From NCBI GenBank assembly GCA_010645155.1, contig CM021320.1:8328556-8392555 (forward strand): a stretch of 64,000 nt of DNA. The letters run 5' to 3'. The notes beneath the pieces are model-generated. The model saw only the letters and a program-made list of their open reading frames with translations, was not told the origin of the DNA and did not search any database. Position numbers and translations under genes: made by a program. Positions 24,690 through 35,902 of the stretch are shown piece after piece (position 1 is the stretch's first letter; each line of letters starts with the position of its first letter). This DNA is from Tigriopus japonicus (Eukaryota > Arthropoda > Copepoda > Harpacticoida > Harpacticidae).

Positions 24690-25745
24690 TGTTGTTAACA
24701 CAAATACCTGTAAAAAGTAAGCACATCTTTTAATCTTGAGGAAGTCATGATGAATGATTCGTCGTAGTACAGGACGTACCCCGTAACATCTGTAACGATT
24801 CCATTGTCAAAGACTGGTCAGAGTTGAAAGAAGACAGAGGAAATGCGAGCTAAAAGTACGGCATAGTACATAAGCCACTTGGTACGGCATAGATTCCAGG
24901 TAGTACGGCAAAGTACGGTCAAGGTGAACAACAATCGAATCAATTCCGTGATTCACAAAGCATTTTCCACCCCTTTAACGACAATGATCTTGCGGTCTTC
25001 AGGATTGCGTTGGATTCTTCGACGTCACTCATTCAAAAATAAGATTTTGGAATGATGTGCGTTTGAAATATCTTATTTGGCCATTGCTACGAAAAAAATG
25101 CATGACTTGTAAACACAAGAGGATCCTTGAGACTTTGAATTGTCTTTGATTGTTGGGAATGTATCAACCTTCTACCAACCAACAAAATGCCAAAGACGCT
25201 GCGGTAAGAATCCCAAAGATTTTAAAAGAACTTTGTGATATTTCCCAACTAAATTACATGTGCAATTACCTCTTTCAAGTTACACTCTTTTCATTCAGGA
25301 ATTGTCCAACATAATGAATCGATTCAGTATCAAATAAGACGTGTTCTTTTGTGATGTGGATGAGATTTGCTCCAAGCTCTAAAAGCATTCCAAAGATCTT
25401 TTCGATCGTTCGCTTGGTCTTAAATCCATCTTATTGTGATCGAAATTAGATCCCTGAGCTTAATGCCGCTGGATTTTGTGATTGATTGGCAAGAACTTGG
25501 ATAAATGTTTGATCATTTGGTGGTAATAATGTTTCAATTCCAAGTAAGCAACTTCCTCAATTGAGACGTTGGAAATCATTCTGCTGGAAAAAGTCGTTTA
25601 TGACCGTTTGGTAGACAACCATCTGGTCTGGAATTGTATCATAGTACGTTCTTCGATGTCCTTGAGAATTGACCAAGAATTCCCATCATGATTGGTCCAA
25701 AATCTACCGCAACCTTAAAACATTAACATTCTAAATGAGTTTCGG
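24690..25745 (-). pseudogene. Decayed protein-coding remnant, family unknown
   Basis: Reading the minus strand, several coding-like blocks occur in order but in shifting frames: a block with YDTIPDQMVVYQ (about 25640), one with VAYLELKHYYHQMIKHL (about 25550), a 47-codon block starting TKRTIEKIFGMLLELG and ending QFLNEKSVT-stop (25415-25270), and further down VTGYVLYYDESFIM (about 24770). Stops and frame changes separate them, and an AGTACGGCATAG-repeat stretch (24855-24920) interrupts. The amino-acid composition is clearly protein-like. Either a pseudogene or a multi-exon gene with splice sites I failed to place. I could not assign a family. Confidence 0.35.
24855..24922. repeat. Short direct repeats of AGTACGGCATAG
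   Basis: AGTACGGCATAGTAC, GGTACGGCATAG, AGTACGGCAAAGTACGG occur in series. Confidence 0.7.
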
Positions 25746-28700
25746 ATATCGGCAATTGTACAACCACTTTGGGAAATGAAAATGATTTGTCAACAGGCAT
25801 ACTATGTATCAACATGTAAATCACAATTTTTAGAGGCTTATTTGCACTTAAGATGACGTCAAAATGGATGCAGCCAAAACTAAAAAACATTCTTATAAAA
25901 ACGTCAACGAAACTTTTAATTAGGGATCTCGTTCTTAGGCGAATCGGTTTAAATGTTTACATCTTGGACTCAAAAATATGTGTCAGTTAAATAACATAAT
26001 GATTCAAAGTTGCAATAAAAGTTACGTAATACACAAATGAAGTAACTTCGCCGACATCAACCAACATGGGAGTTCAATTTGGAAAAAAACATCACCATGT
26101 GCAAAAAAAAGTTTTTGCCAAAAGTTACGCAAGTTCTCTCAAAGAAGTTTTTTCTATCTAACACTGGCCCAACGGAAATCTAAAAAGCATTTGTTTGAAT
26201 AGAAGTTACTTGAAATTTAGTCATCTGAAATTTGAGTCATGCTCGCCTCTCATTTGTGTCCGAATCCCGAGACGAGGTTGTATTTTTTTCTTCAAAAGAC
26301 ATGAATTTTAAGCATTCATAATATCGGGAAACCTTATGAAGAGGCTTTCAACGGATGGACGTGCAGAACATTAAAAAATAAGGACTTGGCAGAAATTGCA
26401 TCATTTATTCTGTAAGATCATTTGGACTTTGCTTGCCTCGAGATTAAAGAAAAGCTTCGGAGATGATTTAATATTCACATTGTGTTAAGAATCAAACAAA
26501 GCACCACATTTTTCTTGAGGTTCTTCCAATTAAATGGTATGTAGGGATGCATGCGACAAAATGACAGAATTAGTGGCATCAGTAAGGATAAAGTTAACAT
26601 TTAGAAAGATATTTGAATCGGACACTCACTTTAAAATTTATCACAAAGCTGGGAACACAAGAACTCCATATCAGAATACCTCTCGATACAAGAAAACGTT
26701 ACTGCTGAGGGGCAATATTCTTACCAAACTTAGGCCAAAATATTTAATTCTAGCATTTTTAATAGTTATTAGATAATAGGTGTGAATTGGTTGTGAAGTC
26801 GATTTCTTGGAAGGTTCGATGTTAATTCAAAACCAAAAAGCTGAAAATACCTTAGTCGGTATCGACACCTCACCATCAATAACGGCTTTTATCTGCCCTA
26901 ATTTATAAAGGCCCAAAGACAATAGATATAATCACATCATCTGCACTTGCAGGCACGTTAACCACTTTTCACACCAATCTGCGAGGGAAACACAAAGTAT
27001 GAATATTTGTTTTGCCTCTCTTTTATGTTCTATTTTGAAATGTTCCGTATATTCCTTGTTGTTGTTGTTGCGGATATTTAACTACCGCCAAAAGGAATGG
27101 GATTCCCTGTAAATAAATAAATCACAACTATGATTTATGCAACGATGATGGCCAATTAGAAGTAATTTTTTTGTGAAGGAACAATAATTATACTTTCCCG
27201 AGCTTAATTTAATATATGTAAAAGCCAATAATGCGTCCATGTATACAATGTTAACTTGATGTATCAGCAAAGGTACTACAAATATCAAAATGCACTTTCT
27301 AGCAACATGACTTTCCCTTTCAAGTCTTTTATTGAACTGATCTCGGCTCGTTTCAGATTTATGGCTATGCCATTCAAAGACAATGATCATTGAAATTCGA
27401 CTCAAGCAAGTTTCCATCAATGAAAATTTGACGTTTTATCATGATAAACGATCCTGTTTAGTCTAATATATTCCTAAAATGTTGTCGTTTTGATGTCATC
27501 TTCTAAATAATGAACTATCTAAATGTGTGGGGTTCATTCACCTTTCCTAAATATTTTATCTTCCTGATGCTACCTCAACATGTCCAATCTTCTCTCTGTC
27601 TCTCTTCATAATAAGACCTTATCCTCTGATTGCTCAATTAAGGGCGAATAAGGTCCACTACGGCTTATAATAGCATTTGGGAACTTACGACAAGAGCAAT
27701 CTCATACCCTTCACTACACATTATGCTTAAATTTGTGTCTATTATGTAGATGTAGATTTGTAAAAAGTTATTGGTTGATTTTAGTTGGAAATTGCAACTC
27801 ATTAAAAAAGCCCATAAAGTTTGTACGGAAAAACCCAAACACAATGAGATATTTTGTAAAATTCTGTAAAATTTCATAACGTCTCATTTTATCCATTTTG
27901 GCTGTGGTCCGGCGAGAAACTTTTTTTTTGCAAATCAAAGTTAATCACGTAGGTTTTTGAGTTCATAACATATCTTATGTTTGGGCAGTTCCATACAAAC
28001 TTGGTAGCATTTTAAGCACTGAGACTCATTGAAGAAGTTGAAATTATTGAAGACTTCAGAGCAATCAATTCACAAGCTACATTTTGTAATTTTTATCAAA
28101 GTTAGTGACTACTTTGGCTCAATGCTGAGAAATTTATTAAATTTTTGTAGTAAGACAACATTTTCGCCAAAATAAGATTAAATTGAAGGTTGCACAAATA
28201 AAACTAAAAGTTATTTATCAAACGACATGCTGGATCCACGTTTGGTTAAAACCATTATTCTAACACATGAAAGAAAAAGTCCATTTTAAAAACCAACGTC
28301 GCTTCAATCAAATCAAAAGAAAAGTGGTCAATTGAAATTCTTTTTCAGAATTTGCCCATTTTGAGATAACGAATTGTCAATCAATCGAGATTATTTCATC
28401 TGAATAGATATTTTGGTTCTAAGAAACTGATTTTGCTGACAATAGAACAGTCTAATCAAAGATCGATGAATGTAGGAAACGTCAAAGTTTGATCTAGCAC
28501 CAATGATTTGATGGGTACAAAGTATCTCACAAATTTTTCAAAAACTAGAGTTCTACACAAGGAGTATCGCTCAAAATCACACAAAAATCGCATGGCGAAC
28601 CATTTGTTGTTTTACCCTTCTCGACGTTTTTGTTTTCTCTTCAGGTCATTAATTAAAAGTCAATTTAGTAAACGATATGGTTGTTTTACCTTGAACAGTT

Positions 28701-30300
28701 TCCCAGGGTCATTTTCTAGAAGAGGATCAAAAACTACGCATCAAATTACAACGCATAATTGACTTTTTGGAGAGCATGACGTTATTTGGAAAACCGGATA
28801 CATTCCATTTTTTGACGTAAATTGTTATTTTCCATAATTGAATGAAGCCTTGGAGCAGGCCAACAAATGAATCCAGTCCCCAATTCATAGTGCATGGAAT
28901 TTTGATTGTGCTGAATATTACTTTTAGACAAGCTTTCATGTTTAAAGTTGTTTCAAGGGAAAAAATCATTTGACTCTGTCTCATTTTAGATCTTTCACAA
29001 GAAAAATGTTCACTACATAGAAAACAACTCCAGAGTCATACATTGATAATAAAAGCCCCTCAATGGCCTTTGCAAGCACATTTTCTTAGATGCAAACAAT
29101 AACTGGTCAATCGGTCATTTTATTGGAAATTTAATTAACATGCAAAGATATTTTAAAGCGTGTTTTTGGATGTGAGGAAAAGCTTGATTTCCAAGAAAAA
29201 TAGTATACGTAGATAGTCATGGTGAAATTCTCAAGAGCAATCTATGCTTAATTGGTATGAGAAACCATCCATGTTTTCTCGACATTTAGTTGTTTCGGCC
29301 AAAAATATAAGAGTCTGTTCGTGGAAAGGAATTAACGACCCCAATTTTTTTGGTTATTGTTTATCCTGGATCTCATTCTATAATTTCGTTGTATCTATTG
29401 GCTAATTTCACGTGAAAGCGGAAATCCCGCAAAAGACAAATAATACTTTTGAGATTGACAGAGTTTGCGAGCCATAATACCTCATCTTGTACATTTGAGT
29501 GTTAAATAAATTGATCACCTTGGCCCAAATAAAGGAATTGAAAACACTATCAGCAACTGATGGAAGATGCAGTACCTGTAACTCAAAACGTGACCCTAAT
29601 TCATAGTGAAAGACTTAGAGCATGTTTAAATTGAGCCCGAAATCTGTATAACCGTAATCCGAGCAACTCTTGGAATGAACCCCTCGTTAAGTTTTAACCA
29701 AGAATTGGATCGTTTCCTTCAAACGAAACCCGACCAACCATTCATTCAGAGGTGACCAAGAGCTGCGTTTTCTGGGACAATATCCAAGCAAAATATCGTA
29801 ATTAATGAAGTGACTTGTGTGTTAAGAAAGAGAAGCCATTTCCTAGTTTCTGTAACGAACCCTAGAAAAATCTGAAGAGAAGGAACAAACATTTCCCTTC
29901 TCATGAGAGAAAAAGACACCAAGCACGTGACAAACAAAACCAATAGAGTTTCGGAAGTTTGTTTGCTTTCCATTCCATAAATGTTCTTGTAAGACAGCCT
30001 CCATCAAACATTTGTCTTTGTCGACAGTGCAAAATCTTTTAAATGAGGTGTTTTCGATGGAACAAAGTCTCTCTCAAAAACATTTTTGGGGTGACTAATG
30101 AGCCAAAACCTTTGTTAGCAAACCAATATGGTTGATTCACGTGTTGGTTTGACCTGGAAACTAGACCCCCTTTTGACCTGAACCGGATTGATATTTTGAC
30201 CAAACACCCTTCGAACGAGGTCAACGTTCAGAACTCAACAATACAGTCTAAAGTAGAGTACGTATATCTTGATAATCATGTTACATTGTTTTGCCTTGAA
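25746..30300. other. Gene desert
   Basis: About 4.5 kb without a recognised gene. A GTT microsatellite lies at 27059-27070. Minus-strand frames near 27082-27420 and 29746-30224 are open for 60-112 codons but show no domain, signal or splice context. Confidence 0.4.
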
Positions 30301-30482
30301 ACGGCCTGTTATTAAAACTTATTATACGAAGGGCCGTAAGCTGTCGGTCGTGTCAGAGATAACTTTAGTGTTTGCTCCAACGTTGTCGCACGTCTTTTGA
30401 TAAAGTCTTCGTTGATTATCACTCTAACAACCTGAAGAGCTTATTTGCCCTGTTAGTGTAATCTGGTTGCTGGCAAAGTTCA

Positions 30483-31052
30483 ATGGCTCCACCCAAATAC
30501 TTCCTGCTTGGTTCAGGTGAGCCACCACAGACTCTATTGTTGGCTATTCATCGCCAATGTCGATTCGGCTCTGAATCTGTAGGATTCATATTCCATTGTA
30601 AAATCGTCAGAGTAGTTGGTCGCTCTTCCAGTTTTGGTTTGGTTGGCTGGATCTCAAATGGGAAATGGACAGGATATCACGATTCCATCGGATGGATGCT
30701 CTTGGCGGGGCGAAAAGTTTGGCCGTACCGTTCAATGTGATGGTAACGAGGTAAAATAACGATCTGGATTGGACTTGGACATCTCGTCGACACGGACGGA
30801 GTGTTTTTGATTGAGATAGCAACTTTCAATGCATGAGGGAGTATCTCTAGTTCCGCGTTTGTTAGAATGATTGACGGACGCTTAGCTTTGAAATTGAAAA
30901 CCTTGGATGAATATGGTCGTAAATGGCATATTTATTCAAATGATCCTTCAAAAGCAGGATTGAAAAATGGTCTTGTCATGAAACTGATGGATGGGGCTCG
31001 TTTTAACAAGTTGGATTGCTTACGAATCGAAATATGTGGGGTTCCAAATTAG
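30483..31052 (+). pseudogene. Broken open frame, unidentified
   Basis: One reading frame is open from ATG at 30483 (MAPPKYFLLGSGEPP...) to a stop at 30738 and again from about 30837 to 31052 (containing DEYGRKWHIYSNDPSKAG). The two parts are in the same frame and are separated by three stops in about 100 bp. It could be a decayed gene or two exons with an unseen intron. It has no family resemblance. The sequence just downstream (31080-31420) resembles 62020-62310, so part of the region is repetitive. Confidence 0.2.
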
Positions 31053-31079
31053 CCCCAGATTGCATGCAAAAGCAAGTTT

Positions 31080-31420
31080 ATTCTTGACAATCCTAATTTT
31101 GCTTTAAAATACAAAAAAACGTGATTTTTACGGGAAACCTTTTACTTTTTTGAGAAAGATGTCTTTTCCCCAACATTAGTCATATGTTTTGTATTTGGGA
31201 ATGCATGGTTCAAAAATGCCTCAATCATTGACGTTCACTTTTGGTTCTTCTCAGGCTTCTAAAATGACACCATGCTTCTTCACTACTTCTACGAAGTACA
31301 GCGTTTATGTTGAAACAAAAAACAGTGGAATAATGCCCTAACACGTTTAAAATATGGTTGAATTCATTACAGAAAGTTAGCTTGTAGCTTGATTTGGCAC
31401 AGACAAAACCTAAGACCTGT
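31080..31420. repeat. Dispersed repeat shared with 62020-62310
   Basis: Common blocks in the same order, for example TCATATGTTTTGTATTTGGG versus TCATATGTTTTGTGTTGGGA, and CAGGCTTCTAAAATGACACC versus CAGGCCTCTAAAACGACGCC. No coding capacity is evident. Confidence 0.65.
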
Positions 31421-31480
31421 TATTAAGTTCATCATTTCGCAAAAATCGATGAGTTGCTAACTGGAACATTGATTCAACTA

Positions 31481-32334
31481 CAGTTTGTCCCATAAAAAAT
31501 GCGGAAGTTTCAGCATTTATTTTTGGGCAGCTTTAAACGTTATTTCTAATGTTTCAATACGTGTGTGTAATCATTTGACTATAAATTCTGAAACGATGTA
31601 AGCAAAACAATGGTTCCTGAATAACAAAATGAAGAAAAATGTACACAAAGTAGGGTGTGACTGGTTTGCTCCTTGCCCAAAAGCCCAAATGTATAACCAA
31701 CTAATACGGTATCCGACTTGATAGACTACGTCCACGGAAGCCAGGCAGTGACCATCCACGGTCCACTGACACAACAAAGGTCATCAGATTAATGAGACTC
31801 AAAATGATGCAAAGTTCTACCATATCAATTCGGAAGTTGGCTATGGAAGTCAAAAATTTCATAAACTAGCGTGTAGAGATTGGTCAGAGTTGACTTGAAA
31901 CTTTTGGCCAATGCAACTGTTGCATAGTAGTTAATGAAATATCGGCTTCCTTAGACAATTTCTAGATTGATTTGACATGTAAGATTTTGTCTTTTTCAGA
32001 GGATTTCTGTCTTCTGTGGGCATGGTCATCCACAGAGGTTATTTAGGTCCATCAAAGATATAACGTTGGATACTATAAACGGACGCCGAGTGGCATCCCA
32101 CACTCGTTGTTCCAATTTGTTTTTATGGGCTTTGGGCAAACAGCAAATTAGTCAAACTCTCCTTTGCATGCATTTATCTCAATCATGTTACTCAAAAACC
32201 ACTTTTTGCTCACCTCATCTCACAATTTACACTCTATTAATTGCACAAAGTATTTAGAAAGCAAAAATTATATTTGAAGATATCCAAAAAATAAATGGTT
32301 TTGCAAACTTTCACATTTTTTATGGAACATACTG
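31481..32334. mobile_element. Inverted-repeat element, Tc1/mariner-like ends, 854 bp
   Basis: The left terminus TACAGTTTGTCCCATAAAAA is mirrored at the right (TTTTTTATGGAACATACTGC). The two halves remain alignable over more than 200 bp as inverted copies, for example CATTTGGGCTTTTGGGCAA (minus strand, about 31670) and TTTATGGGCTTTGGGCAAA (plus strand, about 32130). TA precedes the left CAGT end; CA follows the right, so one TA may be mutated. No transposase is encoded. The CAGT terminus suggests Tc1/mariner. Confidence 0.75.
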
Positions 32335-32457
32335 CATAAACCCTGGTGGCACCTGCCACACATCATTCCCAATATGAGAACTCATTTAAAGCAAATAGCA
32401 ATGCTTTTGAAAGTAGTTGTCAAATCCACAAGTTGTAGTTACGTTTTCCAAACGACC

Positions 32458-32845
32458 ACGAAGCACTGAATTTCCTGGAGAGGGAGGACAGCAGTGAGAC
32501 CCTGGACAATGTATTTCAATTTTCAGTTTAATCGAACCCCACACCGAAAAGTTTTGTCTTTGAAAATTATGTTCTCAAAATAGGATAGAATGAATGAGCT
32601 CGCCCGCTTGTGGTAAAAAATACCAGAAAGGGGTTTGCTCATTTTTTCTTAATAGGATTTGCACTAAGGTTTGAGAGAGCATATCTTTTGAACCCGGTTT
32701 TCAATTGAGCTGAATATTAACAAATGTAATGTACCCATTGCAAATAAAGTCTCCATTGCAGTAGAACCTAACTGACTTGTTTCTCTGGAAACCATTGTTC
32801 TCATTGCTAACCTCCCACTCCAGGAAATTTAGTGTTTTTTGGGAC
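32458..32845. mobile_element. Foldback element, family FB-A, copy 3 (diverged)
   Basis: The arms start ACGAAGCACTGAATTTCCTG and end CTCCAGGAAATTTAGTGTTT. The central hairpin around 32610-32640 contains CTTGTGGTAAAAAATACCAG. The left arm is shorter than in other copies because of an internal deletion. Confidence 0.75.
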
Positions 32846-32857
32846 GAGTTGTCTTTC

Positions 32858-33992
32858 CCATGCACGGTGTTCCGAATGGCTTTTTAGGTTTGAATCAAAA
32901 TACCCAAAGACACCATGGCAATTTTTGGACCCACAATTCAATGGGGAACAACTTTACTTTTATTGTATTATACAAGATTAGGTCCAGGGAAAAAGTTATA
33001 TACCTAAAAACCTATTAAATATAAAAAAATGAACAAACTATTTAATCCATATTTAGAGACCATTTAGTTACCTTATGAATTCAAATTGAATAAAAATTCA
33101 TTCAGCAACAGCTGAGTTATTTGACTTTGAATGGTCCATTTTTGACCCAAAAAGCCGAAAAACGCTAGTTATATGAAAAAACAAATTCCCAAAGATTTCA
33201 CGTAGCTTTTCCATATTGCAAAAATAAATGATTTTTTTCAGTTTTGAAACTTATGTGAAAATAGCTCAAAATATGAAAAAATATCACTTAAAATGCACTT
33301 AAACAAGATTTTTGGAAAGTTATTTTCATAACTATTTAGAGTACGCTATGGTGTGTGTTGTGCCAAAATTTCAAATAAAAATGTCTAACAGGTTCATATC
33401 CAAAATTACGAGTTCTAGAAGGACCATGTTCAAAATGGACTAAAATCGAGACTTGAAACATTAACCGATTTTTGCAAAACTTTAAATTATCACCCAACTT
33501 TGAGTGTCTTTGATACTGCAAAAGTCTTTTTTATTGGAAAATGTATTTTAAATGCCTTTTATGTGCTATTTTTTCTTATTTTGAGCTATTTTGACATAAG
33601 TTCCAAAACTCAAAAAAAATCATTTATGTTTGCAATATTGAAAAGCTATGTGAAATCTTTGGGAATTTGTTTTTTCATATAACTGTAGCGTTTTTCGGCT
33701 ATTTGGGGTCAAAAATGGACCATTCAAAGTCAAATAACTCAGCTGTTGCTGAATGAATTTTAATTCAATTTGAATCCATATGGTAACTAAATGGTCTCTA
33801 AATATGGATCAAATAGTTTTTTAAAAAATGTTATATTTAATATATTTTTAGGTATATGACTTTTTTCCTGGACCTAATCTTGTATAATAATAGTAAAGTT
33901 GTTCTCCGTTGAATTGTGGGTCCAAAAAGTGCCATGGTGTCTTTGGGTATTTTGATTCAAACCTAAAACGCCATTCGGAACACCGTGCATGG
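32858..33992. repeat. Long palindrome, ~470-bp arms
   Basis: The left arm from CCATGCACGGTGTTCCGAAT is repeated inverted, ending ATTCGGAACACCGTGCATGG at 33992. Arms of about 470 bp (32858-33330 and 33525-33992) match closely throughout, including CAGCAACAGCTGAGTTATTT and its inverse near 33740. The ~195-bp centre pairs poorly. There is no coding potential and no clear target duplication. It is either a foldback/MITE-type element or a recent inverted duplication. Confidence 0.9.
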
Positions 33993-34435
33993 CTTGATGA
34001 CTACAAATAGTTATTTGTTTCTGGCATGTCAATAGTTTTTTAGGGTTCTACCATCCCACCAGTTGAATGCCTGGCCAAATCTGTCTGTGCCTAAATCTCT
34101 CTTTAACGAACTTGAACCATTCCACGTGTTGCCCAATGTTATTCTATCCGATTAACTTTCAATTACTGTGTTTGTTCCAATGCTATCGTGTTTGAATACA
34201 TACCTAGAACTGGTCTTCGTGATCTACCCAAATTTAGAAAGGACCTCAATTTCAATTTGGGATTTCTTTGAGTTAGATAGGATCAGCTGCAACTGCGCAA
34301 CTTAATTAAACTTCAAAGCACTCGTACTAAGAACATACGCCTGATAATTGTCACTGTGAGCATATGATACTTTTAGAACAGTAGATGAAGCTTCATTCTA
34401 ATCTCTTAATAACACAGCAATTTGATTTGAATCAG
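33993..34435. other. Upstream intron or flank of the cysteine-rich gene
   Basis: Ends with an acceptor-like TTTGATTTGAATCAG. No exon was recognised in it. Confidence 0.4.
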
Positions 34436-35041
34436 GTGGTAATTGGATCGTGTGGCTCGGGAGGGCACGTAGACTGTGATGGACACACTCATCAATTATT
34501 ATGTTGCGATTTGGATAACTTTGTCTATTCGGATTGCCTGGAATTCCAAGGCGATTATGGGATCCATTTGAGCTGTCCTGAATTGACCAAAGACAAAGAT
34601 ACCATGGTTGAAGCCTCATGTGGATCTGAGGGCGGCAGAGACTGTCATAGTGAATCAGCTCATACCGTAAGATCTAGAAAGAAGCTTTTTGTCCGTGGTC
34701 ATATTTTGATTGAGCTGTCTTTTTCGCCTCCGAAATCGAGTCTATCCTTTTTTCTTTCGTGACGAGACTTGACAATTAATGCTTGACACATTTTTGTAAC
34801 AGTTCTACTAATTTTGAAGGTAAAATGTTGCCATGGACATCAGTTCGATGGGTCAAGGTTGGGCTCTTCTGGAAACTGTTATTGGATTCATGGCATTTAT
34901 GGGCAACAAATAGAGTGCAACCGAAACGACGAGGTTGTGTTTGGTCGTTGCGGATCTGGCAAAGGAGACGATTGTGGGAATAACCAATGGCATGGAATCC
35001 AATGTTGTAAATTAGTCGTTCTTCAAGACGAAGATCAATAA
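34436..35041 (+). CDS. Cysteine-rich modular protein, last two exons (5' end not found)
   Basis: Two exons joined in phase 0: 34436-34666 (acceptor GAATCAG, donor ACC|GTAAGA) and 34820-35041 (acceptor TTTTGAAG). Translation gives three related modules of the type VxxGxCGSGxxxDC...H...CC: GSCGSGGHVDC with LLCC, ASCGSEGGRDC with VKCC across the splice junction, and GRCGSGKGDDC with IQCC. Spacers also hold Cys pairs. Regular Cys spacing implies disulfide-bonded extracellular modules, so the protein is probably secreted. All exon boundaries are phase 0, which allows modules to be duplicated or shuffled. An in-frame ATG at 34385 would give a 17-residue leader, but no signal peptide is evident, so earlier exons are expected upstream. 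The stop TAA lies within an AATAAA signal (35037-35042). I do not recognise the family. Confidence 0.65.
34667..34819 (+). other. Phase-0 intron (153 bp) in the cysteine-rich gene
   Basis: GTAAGATC donor and TTTTGAAG acceptor; removal joins SESAHT to VKCCHG and completes a module. Confidence 0.7.
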
Positions 35042-35042
35042 A
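35037..35042 (+). promoter_or_regulatory. AATAAA polyadenylation signal overlapping the stop codon
   Basis: The TAA stop at 35039-35041 is embedded in AATAAA, implying a very short 3' UTR for the cysteine-rich gene. Confidence 0.6.
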
Positions 35043-35902
35043 CGCACCAACTGTGGAAAGCTATTTTTAGCCAAACAACGACAACTAGTTCGCCCACTCA
35101 TCTAACTAACCACCCATGAGAGATATAGGTACACACAGAGCAACAGTAATTTGAACTCTTACCACGCTTGAGGGCAATAAAAGCACACGCTTGGGTAATT
35201 TCTTGCCATACTTTGACGTACTTACAGTGTAAGAAATACTTCGCAATCATCCTGATGGCCCAAGGTGAGTCTTTGAGGTCATTGGCAGGGCTGGAAATTC
35301 TCCTGCGTTGGAGAGCCTTGGACGGAACCAGGTTGTAAACTTTAGAGTCTTTTAACTTTTAGAGTCTAAAGCAACAAAATCGATTAAAAGAATAGAAAAG
35401 AAACATTGGATCCATTTACCTTACCACCCTGTAAACTAAGTACATTGTACATTCTGTGCCCTTAAAGGCGCAGGGTGGAGATTAAATGGAAATATTTGCT
35501 TTGGGTTACATAGCTGACTCTTGGAGCAATTAAATGAACCCCGTATGACGACTTGTACTTTTCATCGCGGTTACAGTTCAAAAAAACGTCTGTGTACATT
35601 CCAAAAAGAAAGCGAAACAAGCGTGACTTTCAAAAACAGAAAGCTCATCGGGTATGTCGTGAAGATCTTGGCACTGGCAGATGAGTCGTTGTTGAGATGT
35701 TGCTGTTGTCAGCTCAGACCTAGAAACGAAGAAGTCACGAACCGCTGAGGGTGAAAGGACCGATCAAATTCTGTCGATAAATGATTGCTTTGGGTAAAAA
35801 GACATCTCGTGGTTCTTCTCCGTTCAAGTGATTGAGTACCCTTTGAGTGTTTTTCCGTGTAATTTCCGATGTGAACGTGTACCAAAAGGCGGAGCAATTG
35901 CT
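35043..35902. other. Spacer and F-box gene 5' region
   Basis: No gene recognised. The frame of the F-box gene is open back to about 35828 without an ATG. A short upstream exon is possible (CTGATGGCCCAAG|GTGAGT near 35250), but this is only a donor-like match. Confidence 0.35.
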
